Origin: Xestospongia bergquistia
Lineage: Eukaryota; Porifera; Demospongiae; Haplosclerida; Petrosiidae
Length of the DNA: 64,000 nt
Assembly (NCBI GenBank): GCA_963965975.1
Contig: OZ014412.1
Coordinates: forward strand, 11,017,849 to 11,081,848
Direction: 5' to 3'
The notes beneath the pieces are model-generated. The model was not told where the DNA came from, did not search any database, and saw nothing but the letters and a program-made list of their open reading frames with translations. Of this stretch, positions 36,690 through 51,515 are shown piece after piece (the stretch's first letter is position 1; each line of letters opens with the position of its first letter). The position numbers and the translations under genes are program-made.

Positions 36690-37960
36690 GTTTGTCGTTC
36701 GAATAGTTTAAAATATCTTTAACGCCCACTGCCTTATTAATACGATAGAGGTACCGGTGTATTGTACTTGAGCAACGTCATTCAAAAAATCTGAATACCC
36801 GGAATGTACGGACGTCATCAGCCGTACAAATCATTATTATTGTTAAAACAATAATAATTGAAGAAGAACTGTAAAAGTAAGTTTCTATATAGACAGTATA
36901 TAGTACTTTTCTCATTAAGCGTGTGGGCGTCTGACCATGAGATTATTAAAAAATTAATAGTAGTTCATAAATTTGAAATACATTGTATGTCGTCAAGGAA
37001 GTTTTGACTAAAACACGATTTGCATCTTATCAGAGGTCAATTATGATTGCATAGTCAATGGATTAGGGTTGTGAAAACTATATATACATGACTCAATGTA
37101 CATCTTGTCATATGTTATTAATTATATGATATATTGAGCCTGGATAATATATAATATAGTGTGTTTTGTAAAACTGAAAGTAAAAGTCTTTTAATAGTCT
37201 ATATATATAATAGAATTGTGTGTCTAAAGTTAATGCTAAAAACCAAGAATGCATTCAAATGACAATTATTATGACTATGTAACCCAATTTTCATATAACG
37301 TATAACAAGAAATGCCTTTAGGATATAGAAGCATTTTCAAACACCTACAAAGCCACTATAATAGTACCTGACTTGATATTTATTGTATTAATTCTGTGAG
37401 TAATACTAGTAGTTTCTGATGAAAAACATTTTTGTTGTAATATGCCGTCATGTCAATATAGCTGATGCAAGTGTGTCATCATAATTATTATACTAATACT
37501 ATCACTAATAAAGAAACCAAACCTAATATTGAAAACTATGTCTTCTTTGTAAAATGCAAGCACTGCTATCAAGATTGTGCTCTATTTTGCAATTCAATGC
37601 ATCACTACTAAAATAATTATTTATATAACTAAATAAAAAGGTCAACAGATTATCATATCAATAGACAGATATTATGATTCCCATAACTGTCATTTTTTAA
37701 TTTATTATAAGAATAAACCAATACTTCGAATTCTATGGATTAGAGTATGTTATTTATGACAATTCTCTATTTAGTTTCCAGTAAATTGTCACTTTATTAG
37801 TGGAAACAACCAATTAGTGACAAATCCCCTTGTTGAAAACTCAGATTTGTATAATAATATACCTCATATATATTTATGTGTTATTACATGTACAGTGTGA
37901 ATTTGTAACTACACTACTATGTGTATCAATAGTACATCCTATTACTGCTATATTACATTA
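36690..37960. other. 5' flank of unit 2, duplicated from unit 1's flank
   Basis: No exon seen. It aligns with 8430-9950. A segment at 37420-37500 reads like the start of the 9029 frame but is interrupted by stops, and a further diverged copy begins near 38000. This region is the likeliest place for the promoter. Confidence 0.45.
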
Positions 37961-38288
37961 ATTCAATGAGTAGACGTAGTAGTCAGGTGTTTATAATGAA
38001 AACATGTTTGTTTTAGTATGCTGTTATGCTAATAGAGCTGATGTGTCTTGTCATCTTAAGCTTGGTAGTAATACTATAACTATACTGTGAAAATTGGTTT
38101 GTCAGTTTAACATAATTTATTAATTTGCTGTTATTCCAGCAACAACTTTATTAAAATAACATTGTTTCGTTATTATAACTGGAACACCTTGTCATTGCTA
38201 AAATACATTTGTCAATTTACCATGTACCGGTTACGTCAACACTATTAAAGTAGTTCTAAATAATAAGTATTATATATTCAGCAGTTTC

Positions 38289-38900
38289 TTAAACTCGCTG
38301 TGAGTGGGCGCATAGCGAGGGTTACTGTATGTAGTCTGTCAGTGTGTCTGCGTGTCTGTTACCAGGGCAAATGGCTTTAAACTGCCTCAACTCGGCAAAC
38401 ACGGCACTGGTAGCCACCAAACTACAGTGGATGGTAGGAAAACGTCTGCATTTCTTAAGAATATTGGCAAAAGGAGCGTCAAACGAACAAAAAGCTTTAA
38501 ATGTCTGAAAAACCTTTGAAAAAAAGCACAGCTTTTAGTGAAGACTCGAGAATTCAATAAAACTTCATGCATACAGCTTATGACATTTTCCAACTTTTTA
38601 AAGTGAGAATTTTGGCCAAAATACTTCTTTGGAAAGTTATGACAGTTTTACTAACTTTTGGCAGTTATCTTTGTCGATACATTGAGCGCGAACAGCTGTC
38701 ATTGGAGAATCACTAACTTTTACTAAGAAGTTGGAAAGTATTGGACCTTTTGTCAATTAGAGTGCAAAGTACCCAGTAGATGCACTAAAAGGCATAGCTT
38801 TTTTCCCTTTGATTGAAGAGAAATGCCGAGTCATCAATAATCATCTTGCACAGATTAAGTCACTTGAGGAAGTCTCTGGATAAGACCGCAGCGAGGTTAA
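38289..38900. mobile_element. TTAA-flanked MITE
   Basis: Begins TTAA-ACTCGCTGTG and ends CCGCAGCGAGG-TTAA, so imperfect terminal inverted repeats (CTCGCTG) lie just inside a TTAA duplication at 38289-38292 and 38897-38900. About 604 bp, GC-richer than its surroundings, no transposase. TTAA targeting is typical of piggyBac or Kolobok elements. A fragment is at 16383-16525. Confidence 0.6.
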
Positions 38901-39575
38901 GCACTTTAGTGTATTTCGAATTCATTATCATTGTAATTATTACTGAGTATTTTTAACAAAAGAACACATACATAATATACAATGATTATCTCCCATGAAT
39001 GTATGTGTACAATAAACTTCAAAAGAAAAGGAATATCATAGACATACTACAGAAAAGTGAGGAGTCCTATTAATCAAATATCTTAATATATGATCGTGCA
39101 CACCAATTGTAATATTTACTTCAACAGAGTGTAAAATAAAACCAGAAATAACTAAAATATTGATAATTTTAACAAATTGTGGTAAGTCATCTTCTGGCAA
39201 CTATACTATTTGAAGAATTATTATAGACCAGTCTATCAATTTTAACCCAATTAGTTCTAACAAAATGAATGATATCTATCATTAATAATTACTTACCTAG
39301 AACCTGTTGTTAACAAATTCAGCTGTTGACACCACATCAGTTATCTCGATAACAATTAAGGATATCTTCATTAACAGTATAGGTCATACCTGCAAGAAAC
39401 AAGTCAAACAGTATCATTATACAAAAATATGAAAGTATTTATAAATGAATCAGAAGTATGTAATTAAATAATATATGTAAATTTACATGGACCACATTGC
39501 AGTTCCCAGTAACTTAAAAAATTGCCTTGAAGATAATCACACATCAATATTTGGTGACAGCTTGTAATGGAAAAT

Positions 39576-39839
39576 GGTATGTTCTTGAAATAACAAATCT
39601 GAGCTGTCATTTTGAAATAGGAATTCTTTGCCTCCATTCTCATAAAGCAGCATGATATAATAGCCCTACCCTTAATATGGTTCATTCAATGAATTCTACA
39701 TACTTAGAAATTAATGTAGAATTCATTGAATGAGCCCTATTAAGGGTAGGGCCATTATATCATGTTGCTGTATGAGAATGGAGGCAAAGAATTCCTATTT
39801 CAAAATGACAGCTCAGATTTGTTATTTCAAGAACCTACC
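39576..39839. repeat. Long near-perfect inverted repeat (hairpin)
   Basis: Arms of about 125 bp (39576-39700 and 39715-39839) with a 14-bp spacer and only a few mismatches. A transcript would form a long hairpin. No coding content on either strand beyond incidental frames. It may be a fold-back transposon or a recent inverted duplication. Confidence 0.85.
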
Positions 39840-40139
39840 ATAGAAGTCTTCGGAAAGGAATCATATCATGAATGCATTTTAGGTATTGTATGAGTTGCAG
39901 GGTAGCGTTCCTTAAATAATTTAGAGCTAAATGACATTTTATCTGATTATTCTTTATAACTATATGTATCAACTGAGCATGTGTCTGAATGTTTCTAGTT
40001 GTATAAACACTGTGGTTATGGCTGTTACCAGTTATACTTCCTAGAATGAATCCATAGAGAGTTGCTACTATACTATAAATATTAGTGTACACTGATATTT
40101 GCTTGTGACTATACTTTACCATATTATATATAACTTCAT

Positions 40140-42600
40140 TACTTCCACAAAGTTATTAGCAAATCACTTTCTGTTTCCTTACATCAGCAAATGAAACGGT
40201 GGGCCTAAAACATGCCTTAATAGACCAGTTTGACTGTAGTAAGTTAATAATTATGTTTATATATGTATTAATAAATATATCTAATTAACCGAACTTTATG
40301 AATGTTGTATAATACCTGAAATTGTTATTTTGATTTAATATTTAAAGATTACCAGGGATGATTTTAAGAAAAATGTAAATTTTGTTAAGTTGTTACAACA
40401 ATTACAGAAATTCACATAATGTCATCATTACAGTCTGAATAACAATCATATTCGGAATATTCTGAATAGTCAGGTATTGATTTCAATGTCTGAAAAAGGG
40501 TTTCAACTTCTTGTGTTTCAGAACTTACTACAGGTAGTGGAACTTGATGGTGATACTTTTAAGAGACAATGACTGACCCCAGAGTAAGAAATCACTATCA
40601 ATAAAAATATAACTCAATGTCTCCAGTGTGCATGGCTTAACTATAATTTTTGCAAATTTAATTTTGGAACCAATCATGTTTTGAAAATTTCCATATTTTG
40701 TTGAGCGCAGGATCAGTCATTGTTGCTTGATTGAATTGTAGATGTAGTATTGTGAGTTCAGTGGTAACCATGACAGTCCAATGACATTATGAGTACTAAT
40801 TTATTCTATATTGAAAAGATGAACGGTTGAACAAATGGATAACAGATGAATTGACGGGTGGACAAATGGATTGATAGTGTATGGAGGCATAAAGAGATAA
40901 TGAATGGATTGACCTATAGATAATATGATACCTACAGTATTGAAAGAGTTAGCAAGGAATGACAACTTGACAAGTATTTGTGGTTATCAGCAGGTATCCA
41001 ATGTTCAATATCATGTTGATCATGTACTAAATATCATCCACTATCAATTTTCCTCAACTAGTAAATCAGTATAGTCCACAGGAGAGCTTATAAATGATGT
41101 GTAACTCCTTCAGATTCCTCCAGATGCTGAATTCATTAACAGCCAATCTGGTTAATCATCTAGATTAAAACACTGACTAGCAGACTATATAGATACATCA
41201 CAAGAGAAGCAACAAGATCTGTTGTCTCAAGAAAAGTTCTATATTTTAAGATATATTGAGAGTAGATGCAATGAAAGCTGAATGTTTAAAGTTTAGTTGA
41301 TCATTAAATCACACAACACAAGAATAATTATTTTGTGGTAAATAGAGCATGTACAGTATGTTATAATAGTTTTGTATGTAGTTGGCTATTCTCTTAATGC
41401 AAATATTAATTTACTTAAAATACTTAAAAAGTAATCTGGATCAATGTCAACTAAACTCATCAAAAATTCATTCAAGTGAACAGTTAAGCAGGAGACTATT
41501 GATGTATTAATGACCATATTCTTTAACACTGATAATACCATAATAAGAACCATTAAAGATTGTGGGTAGTTTATTAATTGAAGTATTCTTATTAACTGAG
41601 GACTCTATTGAAGACAATTATATAATTCCTGAAAATACCACAGAAACCTAAAAAATAATGTAGATAGAAGCTAGAAACACAGACAAACAGAACAATAATA
41701 TTATAAGTTAAAGCTTACACTGTTTAATAATTTCCTTAGCAGTGCTGTCATGATGAGCTATGCATGGGTTACCAAGGTGACCATACTGTAAAATACACAA
41801 GCGTGTTTAATGTACTGCGCAGTTTATGTACATGTATTTGTGAAGTTATTAAACTTCATTTAATGTAACTGTATGTGTCCTACTACTATATAAGACACAT
41901 AGTACACAATACTGAGTGTACAACAAGTAAATAAAATTTCTAAACATATTCATTAAATGTAGGGATGGTAATAAAAAATTTCAAAGTTAGGAATGGACAT
42001 ATTCTGCATAGTAGTCACAACATCAAGGGCATAATGCTTTGTTGCAACAGTTGGATGAGCCAAACAGTCCCATATAAGAAGTGTAAAGAAAAAACTGTTC
42101 AGGTATATATCATTCACATATATAAATTGTGTTCAGTTACTTCTGTTTGACTACTATTTTTATGTATGGGTGTTCCTACTGCCATTTTTACTTTGAGAAT
42201 GTTTGAGATGGTTTTACCACCATCCCTACAATTAATGTATATTTTTAAAAATACGTATACTTATAATAATACTGAATTTGTCTTACTTTATTGTAAAACT
42301 ACTAGATTATTGTTAATGAGTGTAGTTTAATGCAATATAAAATTATTTTGAAGCTGTTATATAAACAAAATATCAAAAAAAATTGGAATACATCAACAAC
42401 TAATATATATAGTTTATAATAGAACACTTCAGTTATTTTTATTTATTCTTATTGTTTCAACTCTGAGCATTTTCAAAGACAACGTCAAAATTTTAATAAG
42501 ATTAACAAGTCACCTCAGTTCTAATAAAAGGGTTCAATAAAAGTAAACACTACAACTGTACTAATAAAACTATCTAATTTATCATAAAAAATGACAATTA
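40140..42600. other. 3' flank of unit 3; no gene seen
   Basis: No supportable exon. 40790-42150 resembles 17550-18500, and 42430-42610 resembles the 3' flank of unit 2 at 20270-20460. Confidence 0.45.
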
Positions 42601-42682
42601 GCAAACTTGTTTATTAATCCTGAATGATAGACACACTTTGTGACTGATATTGTTTCTCTTCTTCAGCTTCCAACACTTTCTC

Positions 42683-43855
42683 TTAATTTTGATTTTCAGT
42701 AAATGTTGTCTCGGCAGAAATGAAAACTTCTATCTTTGATTCTGTCTTCATACTCTCTAGAGCTGTCTCAGTAGCATTCTCTTCACGTTGCCTGATAGTT
42801 GAGCGTAAACTGCCTCTAATACCAGAGACACGTTTTTTATTCTTAGTGAAAAATGCAGTTGATGTGACATCATTCCAAGTATTCCTAATTTCTTTGGAAC
42901 GAAGACAATGCATTATAAAAGTGAACTGACCATGAAAAGCAGTGGTAATCACAAACAATGCAGCAAAGAGATCTCGTACTGTCTTATTGGTATGAATATC
43001 TTGAGTAGCTAACAATCCAATACCCCATCCTAGACCAAGAAAGATAGACAATGTTACAATTATAATAAGTTGTTGGCGAACAAATTTTATGTTATTATTG
43101 TCCTTTGTTTTGATAGTTGACTGGAAGTTCTTTTTAGAAGAGAAACAATGATGATGATGAACATCACCCAATTAAACAAATATATAATCAGAAATGGAAC
43201 TATCATACCAATATAATATGGCTCATTAAAGGCACGACAACTATATAATAATAAAATGTAGACATTTTATATACAAACATAACAAATGTACTTACAAATG
43301 ATCACTCAAGTAGTTTTCATAATTGGGAGCAAAACAGAACAAGACAATGAACAATGGAGTAACTAAAAGTAAGAAATAGTTATATAGTACACTATGTCAA
43401 TGATATTAAGTACTTACTCCATGATGATATGGCAGCTTTTAAAACAAAATGATGAATTTTTCTTCCAAGAACAATAACTAAATTCATATATAAATTGATA
43501 GCCTCAGCAGCCATGATCATGAAAGTTGTTAAAAAGAAATATTGCAATACAACAGCTGTAACAACACAGAGTCCAGGAATAGTACGACTATGGACAGCAA
43601 AAATAAAGGCAATATAGAGACCCATTAAAGCAAAACACAAGTTTAGAAGAAGTTGTCCATGATCAGAAGTGCGTAGTTTCCTATCAAGACAACATAAAGT
43701 GAAGATAAATTAATAACATACTTATTAGCAAAGTAAGAGATGATAGTAATAGTCAGACAAAAGATGGAGATAATGATACCAATGTAAGTCACAGAATCTA
43801 AGAACAATGTCAGTTCAGTTTGTTCCATTGGTTCATTAATAACAGGAGATACATC
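42683..43855 (-). CDS. Unit 3: 7TM region, frameshifted between TM5 and TM6
   Basis: Exons 43722-43855 (TM1, correct phase 2 exit), 43418-43680 (TM2-TM4), about 43296-43362 and 42683-43240 (TM5-TM7). In the last exon the plus strand reads ctggaagttctttttagaag where unit 2 has ctggaagctttttcttagaag, one base fewer, so TM5 and TM6 are in different frames. The TM6-TM7 frame remains open until a TAA at 42685-42683, upstream of the site of unit 2's stop. The intron after TM1 is 41 bp. Confidence 0.8.
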
Positions 43856-46800
43856 CTATAAATCATAATAATAAATAACAATATTAATTTTATCATTACT
43901 TACCATTAATATAGCAAAGTTAGTAAGATGATTACATTCACATAGAATTTCTGTTTTATTATTATTAGTGTTATGACATCCTTTATTAGACCAGTCTCCA
44001 TATTCATCTAACAGGAGCAGTTATCTTAAAACAGTTACTAATTCAACTTACTGTCTAAAGATTGATTCCAGAATGAACATTGTGGAGATGACCCATTTAA
44101 ATTCTATAGGGAAATTAGAATGATTGTTACCAAATACATACCACAATACTTACTGGATTAATCAGGAAACTAAGACCTACTGGAGGATCCAGTTCATTTA
44201 TTCTATCTGTTCCTACAACAGTAGTTGAGATGATGACACTACCAATCTCAAGAAAATTGTTATTTCTTCTCAAGAATAGAGAGTCAGTAGTAAAGACTGA
44301 ATGAGTGATTCTAGTATTATTAGTAATATTTGGAACTGTACTCAATAAATTGTGTGGTAAACTGATAGATGCAGTATGTTGTTGACTAGTTGTTCCAAAT
44401 ACTAAATCATTAGAGTTAAGAGTTTGATTTCCATCTGAAAATCCTCTATAATTTACACTGAATGTTTGACCAGATTGTGTAAATTCTACAATATCCACTT
44501 GTTGTACAGATACAGCAAATGATTTTTGTGTTATTATAACTGGTTCAGAAATATTAGTAATTGGTATACTCTCTACAACTGACTCAATAGCTTCTAACAT
44601 TCTATATATTAATAGACAATATTGATATCTGATAATATACAAAGCTAACTGACTTAGCTGATGTGTTAGCTTTTTCCTGGCTGGTCTGTAAAGTTTCTTG
44701 ATTGACATTTAAAATATTGTCAATTACTTCAAACAATGTAGTAGACAACTACAAATAAAACAATAAATAGTTTGTCAAAACAATTTTAAAGAATGTCTTA
44801 CAGTAAAATTTCCTGATACATCTTGTGTAGCTGTTATTAGGACATTCATACTTGCTATCACTTCAGTAGAACCTAATCTACTGCTATTACTGGTGAGGTT
44901 CTCCAATTGTTTTACTTTTTTTACAACTGGTGCCTAAACAAATGTAATAGTTTTAATCAATATTACAATTAAACATGTATGACTAACATTTCTTAGGCCA
45001 CATATTTCACGAGTTAGATCACTGAAATTACAAGCTGCTACATTTGGTTCAGTCCACATACCTCCACTGGTGAAGTCTCCTTCACAATATCTAGTAGCTT
45101 GAAGTATTCCTCCTCTTTCTGAATTTTTGTTACCACAAGGACAGCTCTTGATGACTTGTACTCCAATGTTAGTTTCAGGCCACAAAATAGTGATATTAAG
45201 ATCTTGTCTACCAGAATGTGATGGTATAATAGTATTGGTAGCAGGGCAACCATCTTGATGAAGTTATAGATACTCAATTTATTTTAATTATGTTGACATA
45301 CCAAATCTGTCCACTTTATCTAATGAAATATTAACATTGATTTGTATATTTAGTGCAGCCAATTGTTGTTGTACTCCAACTCTGAGTTGTTCAGTAGCTT
45401 CATTCTTTGTTACCAAAGTAACAACAATAGGAATAGTATTAAGTTGTGCAGTGTAACTGTAATTTAAAGAGAGGAATACTATGTCATTGACTTAAAGATA
45501 CACACTTACTTAATGTTACTTGAATCAAGAAGTTGTAGGAATAAAAAGAAAGTATTTGAATTGTTTGGTAAACTGTTACCAGAAAGTAAAGTGTTACTCT
45601 ACAAAATGAATTGTAATATATGGCTCTTTATATTAATGGACAGTACCTTATCAATAATACCCTGAATTATCTCCAATACAGTCCTATTGTTTGTCTGGTA
45701 ATCATCTGATATTTGCATCTCAGCTTTATATTGAACAACATCTATATTGAATATCAAAACACTTATGTTTTATCTTAATAAATACCTGAAATATTTAATA
45801 TAACACTTGAAGAGTTTAAAGAGATAATCCTTCTTCTAATTATACTCTTAGCTTCACAGTGATAGAATCCTCTATCATTTAAACTCAGTTCAGTAAACAT
45901 CAATACAGAAGGATCATTGTTGTCATTAAAAATTAGTACATCATCTTTATACCACAAAATAGTAGGAATTGGATTACCAATAGCTTTACAAGTAAGATTA
46001 ACAGTGGAATAGAGATTCCCTGAAGTATTTCTAGGTGGTTGTGTAATTTCTGGTAAAATGTAGATTATCACAACTATAATTTTAAAGAAAATTTAACACA
46101 GTATGCATTACTTTGTGTAAAATTACCTTGTTCACAATTAATACCAGTATATCCACTATAACAATCACACACATATCCATTACTCAAACTATGACATTTA
46201 CCATATTTACCACAAGGAGAATTCAAACAGTAGTTTGTTGGTAAAGCTAAAAATAGACAATTAGAAATGAAAATCACTTAAGTCACTTACGTTGAACTAC
46301 TTGGAGTGCATATGGTGTCATCAAAACAGTTCTAGACTTAACTTTATTATCAGCTTGACAAAAGTAGCTACCATTATCATTTCCTCTCAAATCTTTGATT
46401 GTAATCACACTTGTAGTAGGAATATAGTTTGTGTGAAAACCATTGGACTCCTGTGATGATACAATTGTTACTCTGCTTGTGTTCAATAAGAGTTGTTCAT
46501 TTTTTCTCCATACAATAACAGGTTGTGGAATACCATCAGCAGTACAGTTGAATGTTACATTTTGTCCTTTACTTTTTGTAACAAATGTTCCAATATTGTT
46601 TAATATGACTGCATTAACTAAAATAAACAAGATAGTAAATTGAACTCTGTATTAGTAATAGTGTATGTTAAATGAATTATTATATATGCGTATATTTGTT
46701 GTTTAAAATATTTTGAAGTAGTTGTCTCATAAACATTTAAATAATGAATTAACAAAAACTAACTTACCGTAAACACTGAGTGTAGAGTTAACAGAATCAA

Positions 46801-49800
46801 TACCATAAGCATTAATGACTCGGCATTCATATGTACCAGTATCTTCTGAAACAACTAGATCCAATATCAAAGTACCAGGATCTGAATCACCACTTAGAAA
46901 TTGTGAGCCATCTTTGTACCATTTCAAATGTAGAGGAAAACTACCCTGATAAAATCATAAAATCACTTAATACTTTATAAAACACAAACTAATCACTAAC
47001 TTGTGTTAAATTACATCTAATAAGAACAGTTGTACCATCAGCTACTATAGCATCTTGTCCAATATCAATAGTAACATTAGGAGGTATTTGTGTTCCAGGA
47101 CTAAGTGGTATGTTAGTAGCAGGTGGTTTAGAGTGATGAGCAATCAGTGGAGCAACTAAGATAGTTAAGGACCAAAATAACCCGAAGATTTTAATTTCAA
47201 GGTTAACAGCAGTAATTTAAAAAAAGCATATTTGATCACTCAGAAGTTTACATATGGCTTAATGGCAATATAAAGGTTGTTATATTGATATATATATACA
47301 AGTACATTTACAAGGAGATGATGCTACTACTATCCCTAATATCTTGTTCACTTTGTTCGTATTGGATTGACATAGAAACATCTCTACATTGATTTGTTTT
47401 CAAAAACTTTATTATACATTATAGAACGTTCTCTCTCGCTCACTCTCCTTATCTTTCCTTCTTTCTATCTCTCTCTCAATCATTTGTCGTAAAAGTAAAC
47501 AACTTTTTTTCTAAAACAAGTCATTAGGGATAGTTTTTGCAACATCTCAAACAAGCACAAAATAGAAAGAAAATATGGACATTATGGAAGACTAGTTTGT
47601 GGGAATGTACATTATTGGATAGAGTATTTATACATACACATGAATGCATGCTGCATTCTGAGTGTACGTAATCCTGAACCAGATCTAGATCCTGTATAAA
47701 ATTGTGTATACAAATTACCAAGTGTATCAGTTGGAGTAGGTGAAACTGTAGTAGAGGAAAGAGACACAGGGAGACAATTAATATCAGTTATATCATTACA
47801 ACAATCATTTAAAAAGTGACAGAATTGATCACAATAGCATCCATTATTGCTACAATTTTGTGACAGGGACCATACACAACATCCTGAATTATTGAGATTA
47901 AGTGCCAAACATGAGCCTAAAATTAATATAATGTGAAAAATATTGAATTAATTTATAGTGCTCATTTACCTTGAGTAACAGTTGGTGTAGGTGTAACTAT
48001 AGAACTACTTGAAGAAGATAAAGAACTTGATGGAAGATGTGTACAACTTGTCAAAGAGTATGGAGTTTTAGATTCTCTATCTTTATAAAAATGGTAAAAA
48101 ATTGATGATAATTATAACAGATAATTTGATCACAAGCATCACATCAGTAACTATGTATGCTACTACATTACACATGAACTGTTTGGAAGAAACCTTCATA
48201 CATGTCACAATAAAACTAAATTTTGACTAGACTAAAATTTCATTACCACAATTAAGATTTGATCTTAGAAGCAAATATAAGAGAAATGATTTGAAATGTT
48301 GTGCAATATGAAACCATATGATAAATAGGAAATAGATTTTATGTGATAAGAATTCCACACATCAGTAATTTTATAAGTTTATGATAATTTTGTTATTAGA
48401 GTTGGTGAGAGTATATGCTGTTGGATACTACATTGATTTACCATACATGAATATAAATATTAAAAATGCAGCTTCTGATTTTGTCTTACCAAGTGTATCA
48501 GTTGTAGTAGATAAAAATATAGGAGATGAAGAAGAAGCAGGATGACAACCAATATCAGCTATATCATTACAACAATTGTTCAAAATGTGACAATTTTGAT
48601 GACAATAACATCCATTATTGCTACAAATTTGCATCTTAGACCTTACACAACATCCAGAATAGTTGAGATTAAGTGCTAAACATGAGCCTAAAAATTAACA
48701 TAATAAGAACAACTTATAATTGAATTCATAGCGCTCATTTACCTTGAGTAACAGTTGGGGTAGGTGTAACTATAGAACCACTTGAAGAGGATGAAAAACC
48801 TGTTGGAAGATGTGTACTACTTGTCAAAGGATATGGAGTTTTAGATTCTGTCTCTACATAAAATAATAATTGATAATTGTTATATCAGGTATAAGATAAA
48901 CTGATTACAAGCATCACATACATGTTGTAATCAAACTAAATGTCGACTGGACTATAATTTTATTACAACAATTAAGATTTGATCTTAAAAGCAAATATAA
49001 GAGAATTGATTTGAAATGTTGTGCAATACAAAAGCAAATAAAAAATAGAAAATAGATTTTAAGCTATAAGAATTCCATACATCAGTGATTTTATAACTTT
49101 ATGATAATTTTGTTATTGGAGTTGGTGGGAGTGTACATTGTTGAATACAACGTTTTGTTTTATCACACATATATATAAATATGAAATGTGGAGTTTCTGA
49201 TTTGTCTTACCAAGTGTATCAGTTGTAGTAGGTAAAAATATAAGAGAGGAAGGAGAAGCAGGATAACAATCAATATCAGTTATATCATTACAACAATCAT
49301 TTAAAAAGTGACAGAATTGATCACAATAGCATCCATTATTGCTACAATTTTGTGACAGGGACCATACACAACATCCTGAATTATTGAGATTAAGTGCCAA
49401 ACATGAGCCTAAAATTAACATAATATGAAAAATATTGAATCTAATTTATAGTGCTCATTTACCTTGAGTAACAGTTGGTGTAGATGTAACTATAGAATTA
49501 CTTGAAGAAGATAAAGAACTTGATGGAAGATGTGTACTACTTGTCAAAGAGTATGGAGTTTTAGATTCTCTATCTTTATAAAAATGGTAAAAAATTGATG
49601 ATAATTATAACAGATAATTTGATCACAAGCATCACATCAGTAACTATGTATGCTACTACATTACACATGAACTGTTTGGTAGAAACCTTCATACATGTCA
49701 CAATAAAACTAAATTTTGACTAGACTAAAATTTCATTACCACAATTAAGATTTGATCTTAGAAGCAAACATAAGAGAAATGATTTGAAATGTTGTGCAAT

Positions 49801-51464
49801 ATGAAACCATATGATAAATAGGAAATAGATTTTATGTGATAAGAATTCCACACATCAGTAATTTTATAAGTTTATGATAATTTTGTTATTAGAGTTGGTG
49901 AGAGTATACGTTGTTGGATACTACATTGATTTACCATACATGAATATAAATATTAAAAATGCAGCTTCTGATTTTGTCTTACCAAGTGTATCAGTTGTAG
50001 TAGATAAAAATATAGGAGATGAAGAAGAAGCAGGATGACAACCAATATCAGCTATATCATTACAACAATTGTTCAAAATGTGACAATTTTGATGACAATA
50101 ACATCCATTATTGCTACAAATTTGCATCTTAGACCTTACACAACATCCAGAATAGTTGAGATTAAGTGCTAAACATGAGCCTAAAAATTAACATAATAAG
50201 AACAACTTATAATTGAATTCATAGCGCTCATTTACCTTGAGTAACAGTTGGGGTAGGTGTAACTATAGAACCACTTGAAGAGGATGAAAAACCTGTTGGA
50301 AGATGTGTACTACTTGTCAAAGGATATGGAGTTTTAGATTCTGTCTCTACATAAAATAATAATTGATAATTGTTATATCAGGTATAAGATAAACTGATCA
50401 CAAGCATCACATACATGTTGTAATCAAACTAAATGTCGACTGGACTATAATTTTATTACAACAATTAAGATTTGATCTTAAAAGCAAATATAAGAGAATT
50501 GATTTGAAATGTTGTGCAATACAAAAGCAAATAAAAAATGGAAAATAGATTTTAAGCTATAAGAATTCCATACATCAGTGATTTTATAAGTTTATGATAA
50601 TTTTGTTATTGGAGTTGGTGGGAGTGTACATTGTTGAATACAACATTGTTTTATCACACATATATATAAATATGAAATGTGGAGTTCTGATTTGTCTTAC
50701 CAAGTGTATCAGTTGTAGTAGGTAAAAATATAAGAGAGGAAGGAGAAGCAGGATAACAATCAATATCAGCTATATCACTACAACAATTGTTCAAAATGTG
50801 ACAATTTTGATCACAATAGCATCCATTATTGCTACAATTTTGTGACAGGGACCATACACAACATCCTGAATTATTGAGATTAAGTGCCAAACATGAGCCT
50901 AAAATTAACATAATATGAAAAATATTGAATCTAATTTATAGTGCTCATTTACCTTGAGTAACAGTTGGTGTAGATGTAACTATAGAACTACTTGAAGAAG
51001 ATAAAGAACTTGATGGAAGATGTGTACTACTTGTCAAAGAGTATGGAGTTTTAGATTCTCTATCTTTATAAAAATGGTAAAAAAACTGATGATGATTATA
51101 ACAGATAATTTGATCACAAGCATCACATCAGTAACTATGTATGCCACTACATTACACATGAACTGTTTGGAAGAAACCTTCATACATGACACAATAAAAC
51201 TAAATTTTGACTAGACTAAAATTTGACTACCATAATTAAGTAGTGATTCCTCTCTTGGCCAGTGCCATTAAATTGCATGATATATTTAATTGTCTCAAAA
51301 AACGTATTTGTATTCATACAGTTACTATGTATACATACAGTTACTATATATACACAACTATTTGTGGTAACTGTATACAAATACAAAGATGTTTTGACAG
51401 TGATCCCTTATGACAAAAAAAGTCATAAATGTTTTAACAGATGTGGCCCTTATGGCAAATCAGG

Positions 51465-51515
<51 letters not shown>

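Noticed and set aside
38387..38593. Minus-strand 68-codon ORF
   Set aside because: Falls inside the TTAA-flanked MITE; no domain.
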